Source: Neoarius graeffei (Eukaryota > Chordata > Actinopteri > Siluriformes > Ariidae). Taken from it: a stretch of 64,000 nucleotides of DNA. A program made the translations under genes and the position numbers. Below, piece by piece: positions 35,691 to 46,000 of this stretch. The notes under the pieces were generated by a model, which saw only the letters and a list, made by a program, of their open reading frames with translations, did no database searches and was not told the DNA's origin. Where the stretch lies: contig NC_083596.1 of NCBI RefSeq assembly GCF_027579695.1, forward strand, positions 50,419,757-50,483,756. The letters are read 5' to 3'. Every line of letters begins with the position of its first letter. Within the stretch, counting starts at the first letter, position 1.

Positions 35691-35729
<39 letters not shown>

Positions 35730-35922
35730 TCACACTTCACTGTGAGATCACAATGTTTCCCGTTCTGATGTTTGAACATTGTGAACGTTAACTGAAGCTC
35801 TGGATTTGTATCTGTGGGATTTGATGCATTGTGCTGCTGTCGAGGGATCGGCTGATTACAGAACTGCAGAAAACATCTGCAGGTGGATGCAGGGGTGTTC
35901 CTAATATAGTGGCCGGTGAGTG
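35271..35922. mobile_element. Tc1/mariner-like MITE with TA duplication
   Basis: 652 bp. Inverted ends are CACTCCCCGGCCACTTTAAT and, from the right, CACTCACCGGCCACTATATT. Both ends are flanked by TA (35269-35270, 35923-35924), the target duplication of the Tc1/mariner group. There is no transposase. A (GAAA)n microsatellite of about 37 bp lies inside at 35691-35727, expanded relative to the copy at 26488. Confidence 0.85.
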
Positions 35923-36009
35923 TAATATTGTTTTCCGAACAATATTTCATGATTAAATTAACGATTGAAGTAAATGTAAGCAGGCTCATTCAGCATAGGG
36001 AAAAAAAAT

Positions 36010-36290
36010 GCCGAGGGAAGACATGGCGCTGTGTTACAGATGTAAAATGGGGTCACAGAACCTTGGAGTGAGAGTTTAAAACAGAAAAATGCCACAACTG
36101 TGGGAAGATAGGACATAAAGATGAAAGAATAACAATGCAGCAGTGGAAAACATAAACAGATACTGTATCCTTCCTGTAATGAAGGAAATAAATTTCAGAG
36201 TAATGGCAAGATGGAAAGATTCTCAAACTGGCATCCGCAAAGGTCAAACCTGAAACATACACATGCCAGAAAATTCAAGTGAAAGGATAA
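36010..36290 (+). mobile_element. Fossil LTR-retrotransposon gag remnant (possible)
   Basis: Short stretches around 36030-36120 resemble the zinc-knuckle region of gag from Gypsy-like LTR retrotransposons. No LTRs, protease or polymerase are seen nearby. It is a small broken fragment of unknown age, and the assignment is weak. Confidence 0.3.
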
Positions 36291-36507
36291 GCCTGGGTCA
36301 CTCGAGCCTGTCAGCAACACAGTAAACCACGACCTCTCCTGGCAGTGGAGGGCTGTGTTCCAAACTTACCAGGCTGGGGCTGGATGGAGGATATTCACCT
36401 GTGAGGCCCAAGGATTCATGATACTGAATTCAGATATCAAGAGAGGGACAAGAGGGACGAGTGCACACTCCTCCAGAAGGAGGTGCCCTAACTTGGACAC
36501 AAAGCAG

Positions 36508-36607
36508 ATGCAAAGGTGCTACACGCTCCGGAACAGAAGGTCAAAGTGGCCTCCAGCTTCCATTACCTCCTTGACCTTCTGTTCCAGAGGGTGTTGCACC
36601 TTTGCAT
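36508..36607. repeat. Inverted repeat, 36-bp arms
   Basis: Arms 36508-36543 and 36572-36607 (ATGCAAAGGTGC...GAACAGAAGGTCA and its complement) match at about 32 of 36 positions around a 28-bp spacer. It is probably part of an unassigned element. I see no gene. Confidence 0.75.
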
Positions 36608-36724
36608 CCACAAATTTAAGTGGCCACCGTTTACCTCGATGACGCTTTGTCTATTGCACTATTGGCATTATCTTCACCAGCTTCATGAGGTCGTCACTCG
36701 CTTTTCAATTAACAGGGGTGTCTC

Positions 36725-37170
36725 GTCAGAAGGTAATTAGCGGATGAGTTTCTTGCTTCTTAATGGGTAATTATATAGACACGAGTGTTTTAGTGGGAAA
36801 TACGCCACTCGTATTTTTCATCTGGGCTCCATCCGAGGCATGGAGACCAAAAACCATGGCATAAATCTCTATCTGTCACTTGTGCGGAAATCGATGAGTG
36901 AGTTGTTTTGATAAATTTGGGGACTTTTTGTTTGTGAATGTGTCGACATAATAAAAAGAAAGTCACATGTTGGGTTGAAGATATGAACTTTATCTTCTCG
37001 TGTTGACAAACTCGCATTTTTCATATGAAACACATTGCGGATCTGAGTGACGTATTTCTTGATATTTCACTCCTATGATGTCACTTCCAGTGTTTTCCCG
37101 CTGACTAGACGCACATTGTGAAAATGCCAAACTAGTTCAAATTAAAATTCTTTTGATTAACTTGCTACTT
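36725..37170. repeat. Unassigned interspersed repeat
   Basis: Sequence such as CACGAGTGTTTTAGTGGG and ATAAATCTCTATCTGTCAC looks like a fish interspersed repeat. A weaker relative (AAAGATACGCAATTTATCTTC) follows at about 37783-37865. No ends could be fixed. Confidence 0.35.
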
Positions 37171-37171
37171 T

Positions 37172-37347
37172 GGTGTGAATGTGAGTGTGAATGGTTGTCT
37201 GTGTCTATGTGTCAGCCCTGTGATGACCTGGCGACTTGTCCAGGGTGAACCCCGCCTTTCGCCCGTAGTCAGCTGGGATAGGCTCCAGCTTGCCTGCGAC
37301 CCTGTAGAACAGGATAAAGCGGCTAGAGATAATGAGATGAGATGAGA
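37172..37347 (+). mobile_element. tRNA-derived SINE, 5'-truncated copy
   Basis: This is the 3' half of the SINE in plus orientation. It starts at GGTGTGAATGTGAGTG and ends in the CTAGAGATAATGAGATGAGA tail. Confidence 0.85.
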
Positions 37348-37384
37348 ACTTGGTACTTTTTTTGTGAATGTGTTCACAAACGAG

Positions 37385-37782
37385 AACGAGAGGAACGAGA
37401 GAGCAATGTTGAGATGGATGTGTAGCATGAAGCCCGATGATGTGGTCAGCTCTAGCTGTCTTCATCAGAGACTTGGCCTAGTGGTGCTTGATTCTGACCT
37501 TTGATATAAGCGCCTACAGTGACTTGGCCATGTCCATCGGCACACCTCTTGTACTGGAAGGGTCATGTCTCAGCAGGTGGACGGATCAAGGAAAAAGGGC
37601 CGCCCCTGCAAGATCTGGTGTGAGCTGGTCAACCAGGACCTCAAGAAGTGGTGCCTTACACCCAAAGATACTTTAGACAGGGACTTCTGGAAGAAGGAAT
37701 TACGGACTTGCCGTGCAGCGTCCAGCACACCGGTGGTGTTTATGTGACGTGAAACTGGATAGTGAGTGTGAGTGAGTGAGTG
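37385..37782 (+). mobile_element. LINE 3' end (C-terminal reverse-transcriptase protein)
   Basis: The frame at 37565-37747 reads MSQQVDGSRKKGRPCKIWCE and ends TPVVFM followed by a stop. The GSRKKGRPCKIW motif is typical of the C-terminus of non-LTR retrotransposon polyproteins. Upstream, other frames carry decayed matches such as RMLRWM-like sequence. A short (GTGA)n tail lies at 37758-37781. It is 5'-truncated and decayed. Clade is uncertain (RTE- or CR1-like). Confidence 0.65.
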
Positions 37783-37964
37783 TCCATATAATATAAAGAA
37801 CATTATATGGTGGTGCAAAGATACGCAATTTATCTTCTTGTGTTGAAAATATTTTAATTTAGCGTTCTGCTGCCACCTATTGTACAGTGTGATGCAACAT
37901 GCCATGTACAGTTAGCCACAGTGAGCAGGGTGAGGCTTCTCATGTTGCACTCTCCTCAAAATTC

Positions 37965-38060
37965 CTGCTCTGGAAGTTCCCGCCCAACGTGTGGCTGCAT
38001 AAAAAAGTTGAGTATCAGGAAGTTCTGTTTCAGGAGGCTGTGTCAAGAGCTCTCAGCAGC
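37965..38060 (+). promoter_or_regulatory. Diverged promoter region of gene B
   Basis: ATTCCTGCTCTGGAAG at about 37961 matches the sequence ahead of gene C (59094), and GCATAAAAAAG near 37998 sits where A and C have TATAAAA/TATAGAA. The rest has diverged. Confidence 0.4.
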
Positions 38061-38082
38061 ACACACAGAGGGACCTGGGTTC

Positions 38083-41000
38083 ATGCTGGTGGGAAGCGGT
38101 CTGCAGGAAATGGAATCTCATGGAAATTGTCAGGATCGATGCTGTGAGCTGAAGCAGCTCCGAGAGCTCATATATCAGCAGGTAGCCGCTTTATCTGAGA
38201 TCAAGGCAAAGATGGAGTACATGGAGAAAGAGAATACAGGTAAGACAAACACCACACTTTCCTCCATCACTCTCATGGTTTATCGATAGCGGTTTGGAGA
38301 ACAGATGTGGTATAGACCCACAGTACAGATGTTCCTCCACACTGACCTGACACTGAGACAGTCAGTACATTGAGCTGCAGCAGTGTTAGCGCTTCTCCTC
38401 ACACTGCAGTTTCACTCTGACTCAGGACTGACAGGCGTGTTTACATCACATGACATCACATGACATTTAGCAGACGCTCTTATCAAGAGATAAGATACAA
38501 GATACCCAGAGCAGCCTGGGGAGTAGCTGGGGGTTAGGAGCCTTGCTCAAGGGCACTTCAGCCATTCCTGCTGGTCCAGGGAATCAAACTGATGACCTTT
38601 TGGGCCCAAAGCTGCTTCTCTAATCATTAGGCCATGGCTTCCCATTTCCATCCTCATCTCATCTCATCTCATCTCATCTCATTATCTCTAGCCGCTTTAT
38701 CCTGTTCTACAGGGTCGCAGGCAAGCTGGAGCCTATCCCAGCTGACTACGGGCGAAAGGCGGGGTACACCCTGGACAAGTCGCCAGGTCATCACAGGGCT
38801 GACACATAGACACAGACAACCATTCACACTCACATTCACACCTACGCTCAATTTAGAGTCACCAGTTAACCTAACCTGCATGTCTTTGGACTGTGGGGGA
38901 AACCGGAGCACCCGGAGGAAACCCACGCGGACATGGGGAGAACATGCAAACTCCGCACAGAAAGGCCCTCGCCAGCCACGGGGCTCGAACCCAGACCTTC
39001 TTGCTGTGAGGTGACAGCGCTAACCACTACACCACCGTGCCGCCCCCCATTTTCATCCTGTTTATTTAAATGCAGAATTGTGGACTTTGACAGGCAAATA
39101 ATGTAACAAAGTCATACAACTTTGCAATTTAATCTCATCTTTTTTTCAGACGGTGTTGGAATATTGTTCACACAGCATCGGGTTTGAGTCTAACGTGACC
39201 TGCGTAGACCAAGAGCTTAGCCTGTAGACTCCTTTCAATGCAATCGGGCTCAAAATGGTCAAGTCAAGTTTATTTCTATAGCACTTTTAACAACAGACAT
39301 TGTCGCAAAGCAACTTTACAGAATTTTAATGACTTTAAACATGAGCTAATTTTATCCCTAATCTATCCCCAATGATGAGGCCTGCGGCGATGGGGGCAAG
39401 GAAAACCTCCCTCAGATGACATGAGGAAGAAACCTTGAGAGGAACCAGACTCAAAAGGGAACCCATCCTCATTTGGATGATAACAGACAACGTGATTATA
39501 ATAGTTTTAACAGTTTTAACATGAAGTCAGTTTCGTTGATGTTATAAACTCTTCATTGATGGAAACTTCAGTGCAAAACTGTTCATGACAACTGCAGTCC
39601 TAAAGTTAGCAAGTCAGCTGTAGTCCTCAGCCATAAAAGCATTACTGTAAGAGTCCAGAGCGTCCTCCAAGTGCGACTTTCAACTGTCCATATGGGGCTG
39701 TCCTCCACAGGAGCGATGTGATGAGACTTCAACCAGACGTAGGGCATCAGGATGGATCAGGCAGGTCCGAGGAGCAGAAGAGGTTCAGCATCTCGCTGGT
39801 CCTCGCAAACAGAATTTCGACCAAAGGAGTGTGTTTCTAACTCTTCCCAAGTTGTGTAGCCACCGTTCAACAAGTCATTTCCGTTGCTCGGTTGTCGGCA
39901 ATGAAATACAGAAAAAATGCTTTCCCTTATTATCCTCTTGATTGTTTTTGCAACCATGGGCTTTGCACACTGCTCTTTTTCAACAGTGTTTTATACATCT
40001 GGCTACATCACAGTGCCAGGAGCAGCGAGCTAATCAACATACAGGAAACCAGTGGCGAACCGTTACTATTAGAGCTGGGACTTGAGCTCAGCCAAAACTT
40101 CACCAGACACCAAAAAAGCAACAGGGTAAAGGATTTTGTAAGGGATTAGCGTCAGGCTGCCAAGTCACTCCGTTGTGTGTAGCTGTCGATGTTGATTTTA
40201 AAAGTAACTCAGTAAATTACACCGGGAAATGAACACTTCAGTCTGAGTGAAACATACTGTCATGAGCGTGCAGTGTGGTGACAGAAATCTTAGTTTCTCG
40301 CTCATTTGCATGTAGCTCTCGATAGCACTGGCTTGACCGCTTTATAGCATTCGCTAACACTACTGATGAACGCTACACCGGCTGGAAGGTGACTTCACTG
40401 CTGCACTGACTCACGGTGAAGCTCGCGTTGACCTTCGAGAACGCCGAGGGCGATAAATATTTGGTCCCTCCCACTATGAATCAAAAACTGATTGGTGAAT
40501 TCGTCCGTCACTTCTGACATAAACACACACTGCCGTGGCCTTCTGTCCCGGCAATGAAGTCCTAACCAATGAGTGAGCAGCTCTGAACTCTTCTCAGCCT
40601 AGACACAACAAACAAAACAATCTCATCGAATAACTCGATTTTAATGCTTTCAGGACAGTAACCCTTTCATTTCTGAAGGAAATTTAAATGACGCTGAATT
40701 AGAAGAGAATAATTATAATGAAATTATGAAAGAATGAAAGAAATTAAATATAACATTTGAAATGTTGATATGTTTGGGCTTCTCTGAATGCCGAGAAGGC
40801 CCCGACGGTTCTCCTCTGCAGGAAACATATCAACAATACTACGTCATGCTGACCTTTGACTCCGCCTGCAAAATGGCAACATGGCTGCACCCTGAGGTGG
40901 AAGTTAAGTGATTGGGAATACAAAAGAATTTTAAAGCACTGCTTTAAGCAGGTTAATGGAAACATGGCTACCATAATCCTGAAGTCGTTGTCTTCAAACA

Positions 41001-42730
41001 TTTCCTGGAACTTTCTTGAACATCTGAACATTTTGTACTCTCTCTCTTTTTTTTTTAATTTCCAAGCTCAGGCAGGCGAGCTGTTGGCAGTGAAGAGCGA
41101 ACTGGAGAGGATGAAGAAAGAAAATGCTGGTAAAACAACAACAACAACAACAGTAACATTCATTCCTAGTTACTGAGGACTTGCAGAACAGCTTTGAAGA
41201 TGAAATAACAGCAAAGAGTCAATCTTACAGAGTAGAATTAACACAAAAAATAAACACTGAGTTTTTACACACTGTCAGTGTTAAACACATAGCGCTTTCA
41301 CTTACATGGGTGTTTTACTATGAAAGGTGCAACATAACATTCATACATCATCATCATCGTATCTTGAAATCTTAATTAAGATTCAGAACACATTTTTTTC
41401 TTCCCCACTTTTGTGTTAATTGTGTGTCTACTGTACATCATACCTGTGTTGCGTTAATTGCTGTGTGTTGTGTTGGCAGAGCGGCCGAAGGTGGCGTTCA
41501 GTGCCAGATTATCTGCAGGATATCACGGAGTGTTTGACACCGAAACCACTCTGATCTACAGTCAAGTCATCAGCAATATCGGAGCAGCTTATAACCCACA
41601 CACAGGTCGGGTAATTAACACACACCTGCACATCATTACAACTCACACTCAGAATCAATTATAACAATCACAGTCTGCATTTTTCCACATCTGTTCTCTT
41701 TACGTTTGAAACGATTTTTTGTGACATGAAACAAAAAGTGCTACACAAGTCGATTTAACTAAGTCATAATGTTCATGTTTGTGTCCACCAACAAAACTCT
41801 TTTAAAATAAGATGTACAGTGAAATTTCTTTTTTAGCTTTTGTACAAACCATATAAAACTTTCTTTTTGGAGTATTGAGCTCCGCCCACTCAAATGTGCA
41901 ATAATTTGCACAATATGTGAAGCCTACTTGTGTTAATTGGTTGCAGCTACATTTATTATTATTATTAGATTAGATTAGATAAAACTTTATTGATCCCTTT
42001 GGACGGGTTCCCTCAGGGAAATTAAGAAAGATATGGGCGGCATGGTGGTGTAGTGGTTAGCGCTATTGCCTCACAGCAAGAAGGTCCGGGTTCAAGCCCC
42101 GTGGCCGGCGAGGGCCTTTCTGTGCGGGGTTTGCATGTTCTCCCCATGTCCGTGTGGGTTTCCTCCGGGTGCTCCGGTTTCCCCCACAGTCCAAAGACAT
42201 GCAGGTTAGGTTAACTGGTGACTCTAAATTGACCGTAGGTGTGAATGTGAGTGTGAATGGTTGTCTGTGTCTATGTGTCAGCCCTGTGATGACCTGGCGA
42301 CTTGTCCAGGGTGTACCCCGCCTTTCGCCCGTAGTCAGCTGGGATAGGCTCCAGCTTGCCTGCGACCCTGTAGAACAGGATAAAGCGGCTAGAGATAATG
42401 AGGTGAGATTATCAGTTGTAGTAGTAACTCATGTGTGTGTTAATTGCAGGCATGTTCATAGCTCCGGTTACAGGTGCGTACTATGTCCACATCACAGCCT
42501 ACAATGGTACCAACCGCGACACTGGCGTCCGCCTGTACAAGAACAGCCAGCACCTCATGCACTTGGTCAGCGACAGCAAAAACAACTCTACCAAACATGT
42601 GTCCAGCGCGCTGGTGCTCGAACTGGAGGCCGGAGACGTCGTGTATCTCCGTCTTCTCAGGAACTGCGCCCTCTGTGACGACAAGCTGCACTGCAACACC
42701 TTCAGCGGATTCCTCATTTTCACTTCCTAA
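38083..42730 (+). CDS. C1q-domain paralogue B, signal-peptide region lost
   Basis: Exons 2-4 are intact: 41067-41129, 41480-41605, 42450-42730, with the same phases as in A and C. Exon 1 ends at 38239 ([20 protein letters not shown] kept). Its 5' part has changed. Where A and C have CAGCAGTAAAGATG plus a 20-residue signal peptide, B has CAGCAGCACACACAG and a deletion of about 40 bases. The ancestral ATG is gone. The first in-frame ATG is 38083, giving [14 protein letters not shown] with no hydrophobic segment. A product from there would have 208 residues with coiled coil and a full C1q domain ([32 protein letters not shown]). The C1q domain has extra cysteines ([13 protein letters not shown]). 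It may be an early pseudogene, a non-secreted form, or use an unseen upstream exon. Confidence 0.65.
38438..38641 (-). mobile_element. tRNA-derived SINE, probable V-SINE
   Basis: On the minus strand it starts GAAGCCATGGCCTAATGATT, has the B-box-like GTTTGATTCCC and the block CTTGAGCAAGG. It ends in AAGAGCGTCTGCTAAATG followed by (ATGTG)n-type sequence. This 3' end is a hallmark of V-SINE-type elements in fish. Confidence 0.65.
38655..39046 (-). mobile_element. tRNA-derived SINE, full-length, with TSD
   Basis: On the minus strand: head GGCGGCACGGTGGTGTAGTG (A-box region), B-box GGTTCGAGCCC, body, and a (TGAGA)n tail (38655-38682). It is flanked by CCATTTCCATCCT (38642-38654) and CCATTTTCATCCT (39047-39059), a 13-bp target duplication with one change. 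It landed at the head of the V-SINE. Confidence 0.9.
39255..39790 (+). repeat. Interspersed repeat copy 2 (uninterrupted)
   Basis: It matches the split copy at 3594-5570 in order and orientation, starting AAGTCAAGTTTATTTCTATA and ending near GGAGCAGAAGAGGTTCAGC. It serves as the empty-site reference for the two elements inserted in copy 1. Lies in intron 1 of gene B. Confidence 0.85.
39791..41066. other. Gene B intron 1 remainder, with a repeat related to 23600-24285
   Basis: The stretch 40175-40450 is the reverse complement of parts of 23740-24010 (AAAAGTAACTCAGTAAATTAC, CACCGGCTGGAAGGTGA). The rest is unassigned. No coding exon is seen until 41067. Confidence 0.5.
41957..42030 (-). mobile_element. 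LINE 3' tail
   Basis: On the minus strand it reads GGATCAATAAAGTTTTATC followed by (TAATC)n. This is the usual 3' end of CR1/L2/Rex1-group elements in fish. The SINE at 42035 begins right beside it. Lies in intron 3 of gene B. Confidence 0.6.
42035..42408 (+). mobile_element. tRNA-derived SINE, full-length
   Basis: Head GGGCGGCATGGTGGTGTAGT, B-box GGTTCAAGCCC, complete body and the CTAGAGATAATGAG tail. It ends only about 40 bp before exon 4 of gene B. Confidence 0.9.
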
Positions 42731-43090
42731 AAAAAAATAAAATCCACCATCTGTGCCTCAGCTCTGTTTAAATCTCCAGTAAAACGAGTTTATCTGCATT
42801 CTCACATGTTTCTGTCCTCGTGTGTGTGATATCGCATCTCCACATCTAGTGCAAAACGGAAAGTTACAGCTTAACCTCAGACACTGGTGACTCCTTCCAT
42901 TTAATCCTTCCTTGAATTAAAATGTTTATTGAACAAATTATGTAGTCTGGAAACCCAGCCAATCAGAGAAGAGCTAATCAATACATTAATGATCCCACAC
43001 ACAAAAAAAGGGAAACAGTCACATACATTCTACTTAGAAATTGGAGAAATATTTTAAATCACTAAATAAATGCATTGTATGGCACCTTTA
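42731..43090 (+). other. 3' UTR and flank of gene B
   Basis: AATAAA lies at 42736-42741 directly after the stop. The stretch CCAGTAAAACGAGTTTATCT is shared with the 3' regions of A (35190) and C (61788). No further gene is seen before the array. Confidence 0.6.
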
Positions 43091-43091
43091 A

Positions 43092-46000
43092 AATGTGTGC
43101 TCGTGTGCAGTATTACAGTGTGTGTTACAGTGTGTGTTACAGTGTGTGTCCCAGTGTGTGTTAGTGTATATTACAGTGTGTGTCCCAGTGTGAGTTACAG
43201 TGTGTATTACAGTGTGTCCCAGTGTGTTAGTGTATATTACAGTGTGTGTCCCAGTGTGAGTTACAGTGATATTACAGTGCGTGCCACAGTGTGAGTTACA
43301 GTGATATTACAGTGTGTGTCCCAGTGTGAGTTACAGTGATATTACAGTGCGTGCCCCAGTGTGAGTTACAGTGATATTACAGTGTGTGTCCCAGTGTGAG
43401 TTACAGTGTATATTAGTGTGTGTCCCAGTGTGTGTTACAGTATATATTACAGTGTGTGTCCCAGTGTGTGTTACAGTGTATATTACAGTGTGTGTCCCAG
43501 TGTGTGTTACAGTGTATATTACAGTGTGTGTCCCAGTGTGAGTTACAGTGATATTACAGTGTGTGTCCCAGTGTGTGTTACAGTGTATATTACAGTGTGT
43601 GTCCCAGTGTGTGTTACAGTGTATATTACAGTGTGTGTCCCAGTGTGAGTTACAGTGATATTACAGTGTGTGTCCCAGTGTGTGTTACAGTGTATATTAC
43701 AGTGTGTCCCAGTGTGAGTTACAGTGTATATTACAGTGTGTGTCCCAGTGTGAGTTACAGTGTATATTACAGTGCGTGTCCCAGTGTGAGTTACAGTGTA
43801 TATTACAGTGCGTGTCCCAGTGTGAGTTACAGTGTATATTACAGTGTGTCCCAATGTGAGTTACAGTGATTAGTGTGTGTCCCAGTGTGTGTTACAGTAT
43901 ATATTACAGTGTGTGTCCCAGTGTGTGTTACAGTGTATATTACAGTGTGTGTCCCAGTGTGTGTTACAGTGTATATTACAGTGTGTGTCCCAGTGTGAGT
44001 TACAGTGATATTACAGTGTGTGTCCCAGTGTGTGTTACAGTGTATATTACAGTGCGTGTCCCAGTGTGAGTTACAGTGTATATTACAGTGTGTCCCAGTG
44101 TGAGTTACAGTGTATATTACAGTGCGTGCCCCAGTGTGAGTTACAGTGATATTACAGTGTGTGTCCCAGTGTGAGTTACAGTGATATTACAGTGCGTGCC
44201 CCAGTGTGAGTTACAGTGATATTACAGTGTGTGTCCCAGTGTGAGTTACAGTGATATTACAGTGTGTGTCCCAGTGTGTGTTACAGTGTATATTACAGTG
44301 CGTGTCCCAGTGTGAGTTACAGTGTATATTACAGTGTGTCCCAGTGTGAGTTACAGTGTATATTACAGTGCGTGCCCCAGTGTGAGTTACAGTGATATTA
44401 CAGTGTGTGTCCCAGTGTGAGTTACAGTGATATTACAGTGCGTGCCCCAGTGTGAGTTACAGTGATATTACAGTGTGTGTCCCAGTGTGAGTTACAGTGT
44501 ATATTAGTGTGTGTCCCAGTGTGTGTTACAGTATATATTACAGTGTGTGTCCCAGTGTGTGTTACAGTGTATATTACAGTGTGTGTCCCAGTGTGTGTTA
44601 CAGTGTATATTACAGTGTGTGTCCCAGTGTGAGTTACAGTGATATTACAGTGTGTGTCCCAGTGTGTGTTACAGTGTATATTACAGTGTGTGTCCCAGTG
44701 TTTGTTACAGTGTATATTACAGTGTGTGTCCCAGTGTGAGTTACAGTGATATTACAGTGTGTGTCCCAGTGTGTGTTACAGTGTATATTACAGTGTGTCC
44801 CAGTGTGAGTTACAGTGTATATTACAGTGTGTGTCCCAGTGTGAGTTACAGTGTATATTACAGTGCGTGTCCCAGTGTGAGTTACAGTGTATATTACAGT
44901 GCGTGTCCCAGTGTGAGTTACAGTGTATATTACAGTGTGTGTCCCAATGTGAGTTACAGTGATATTAGTGTGTGTCCCAGTGTGTGTTACAGTATATATT
45001 ACAGTGTGTGTCCCAGTGTGTGTTACAGTGTATATTACAGTGTGTGTCCCAGTGTGTGTTACAGTGTATATTACAGTGTGTGTCCCAGTGTGAGTTACAG
45101 TGATATTACAGTGTGTGTCCCAGTGTGTGTTACAGTGTATATTACAGTGCGTGTCCCAGTGTGAGTTACAGTGTATATTACAGTGTGTCCCAGTGTGAGT
45201 TACAGTGTATATTACAGTGTGTCCCCCAGTGTGTGTTACAGTGTATATTACAGTGCGTGTCCCAGTGTGAGTTACAGTGTATATTACAGTGCGTGTCCAA
45301 GTGTGAGTTACAGTGTATATTACAGTGTGTGTCCCAGTGTGAGTTACAGTGTACATTACAGTGTGTGTCCCAGTGTGAGTTACAGTGTATATTACAGTGT
45401 GTCCCAGTGTGAGTTACAGTGTATATTACAGTGCGTGTCCCAGTGTGAGTTACAGTGTATATTACAGTGCGTGTCCCAGTGTGAGTTACAGTGTATATTA
45501 CAGTGCGTGTCCAAGTGTGAGTTACAGTGTATATTACAGTGCGTGTCCCAGTGTGAGTTACAGTGTACATTACAGTGCGTATCCCAGTGTGAGTTACAGT
45601 GTATATTACAGTGCATGTCCCAGTGTGAGTTACAGTGTATATTACAGTGTGTGTCCCAGTGTGAGTTACAGTGCATATTACAGTGCATGTCCCAGTGTGA
45701 GTTACAGTGATATTACAGTGTGTGTCCCAGTGTGTGTTACAGTGTATATTACAGTGTGTGTCCCAGTGTGAGTTACAGTGTACATTACAGTGCGTGTCCC
45801 AGTGTGAGTTACAGTGTATATTACAGTGCGTGTCCTTGTGTGAGTTACAGTGTATATTACAGTGCGTGTCCCAGTGTGAGTTACAGTGTACATTACAGTG
45901 CGTGTCCCAGTGTGAGTTACAGTGTACATTACAGTGCATGTCCCAGTGTGTGTTACAGTGTATATTACAGTGCGTGCCCCAGTGTGAGTTACAGTGTATA

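Noticed and set aside
36010-36290. Complete LTR retrotransposon
   Set aside because: Only a small gag-like fossil fragment is seen; no LTR pair, protease or polymerase nearby.
38634-39014. Open frame of 126 codons as a gene
   Set aside because: It lies wholly in a full-length SINE flanked by a 13-bp target duplication; the same frame recurs in other SINE copies.
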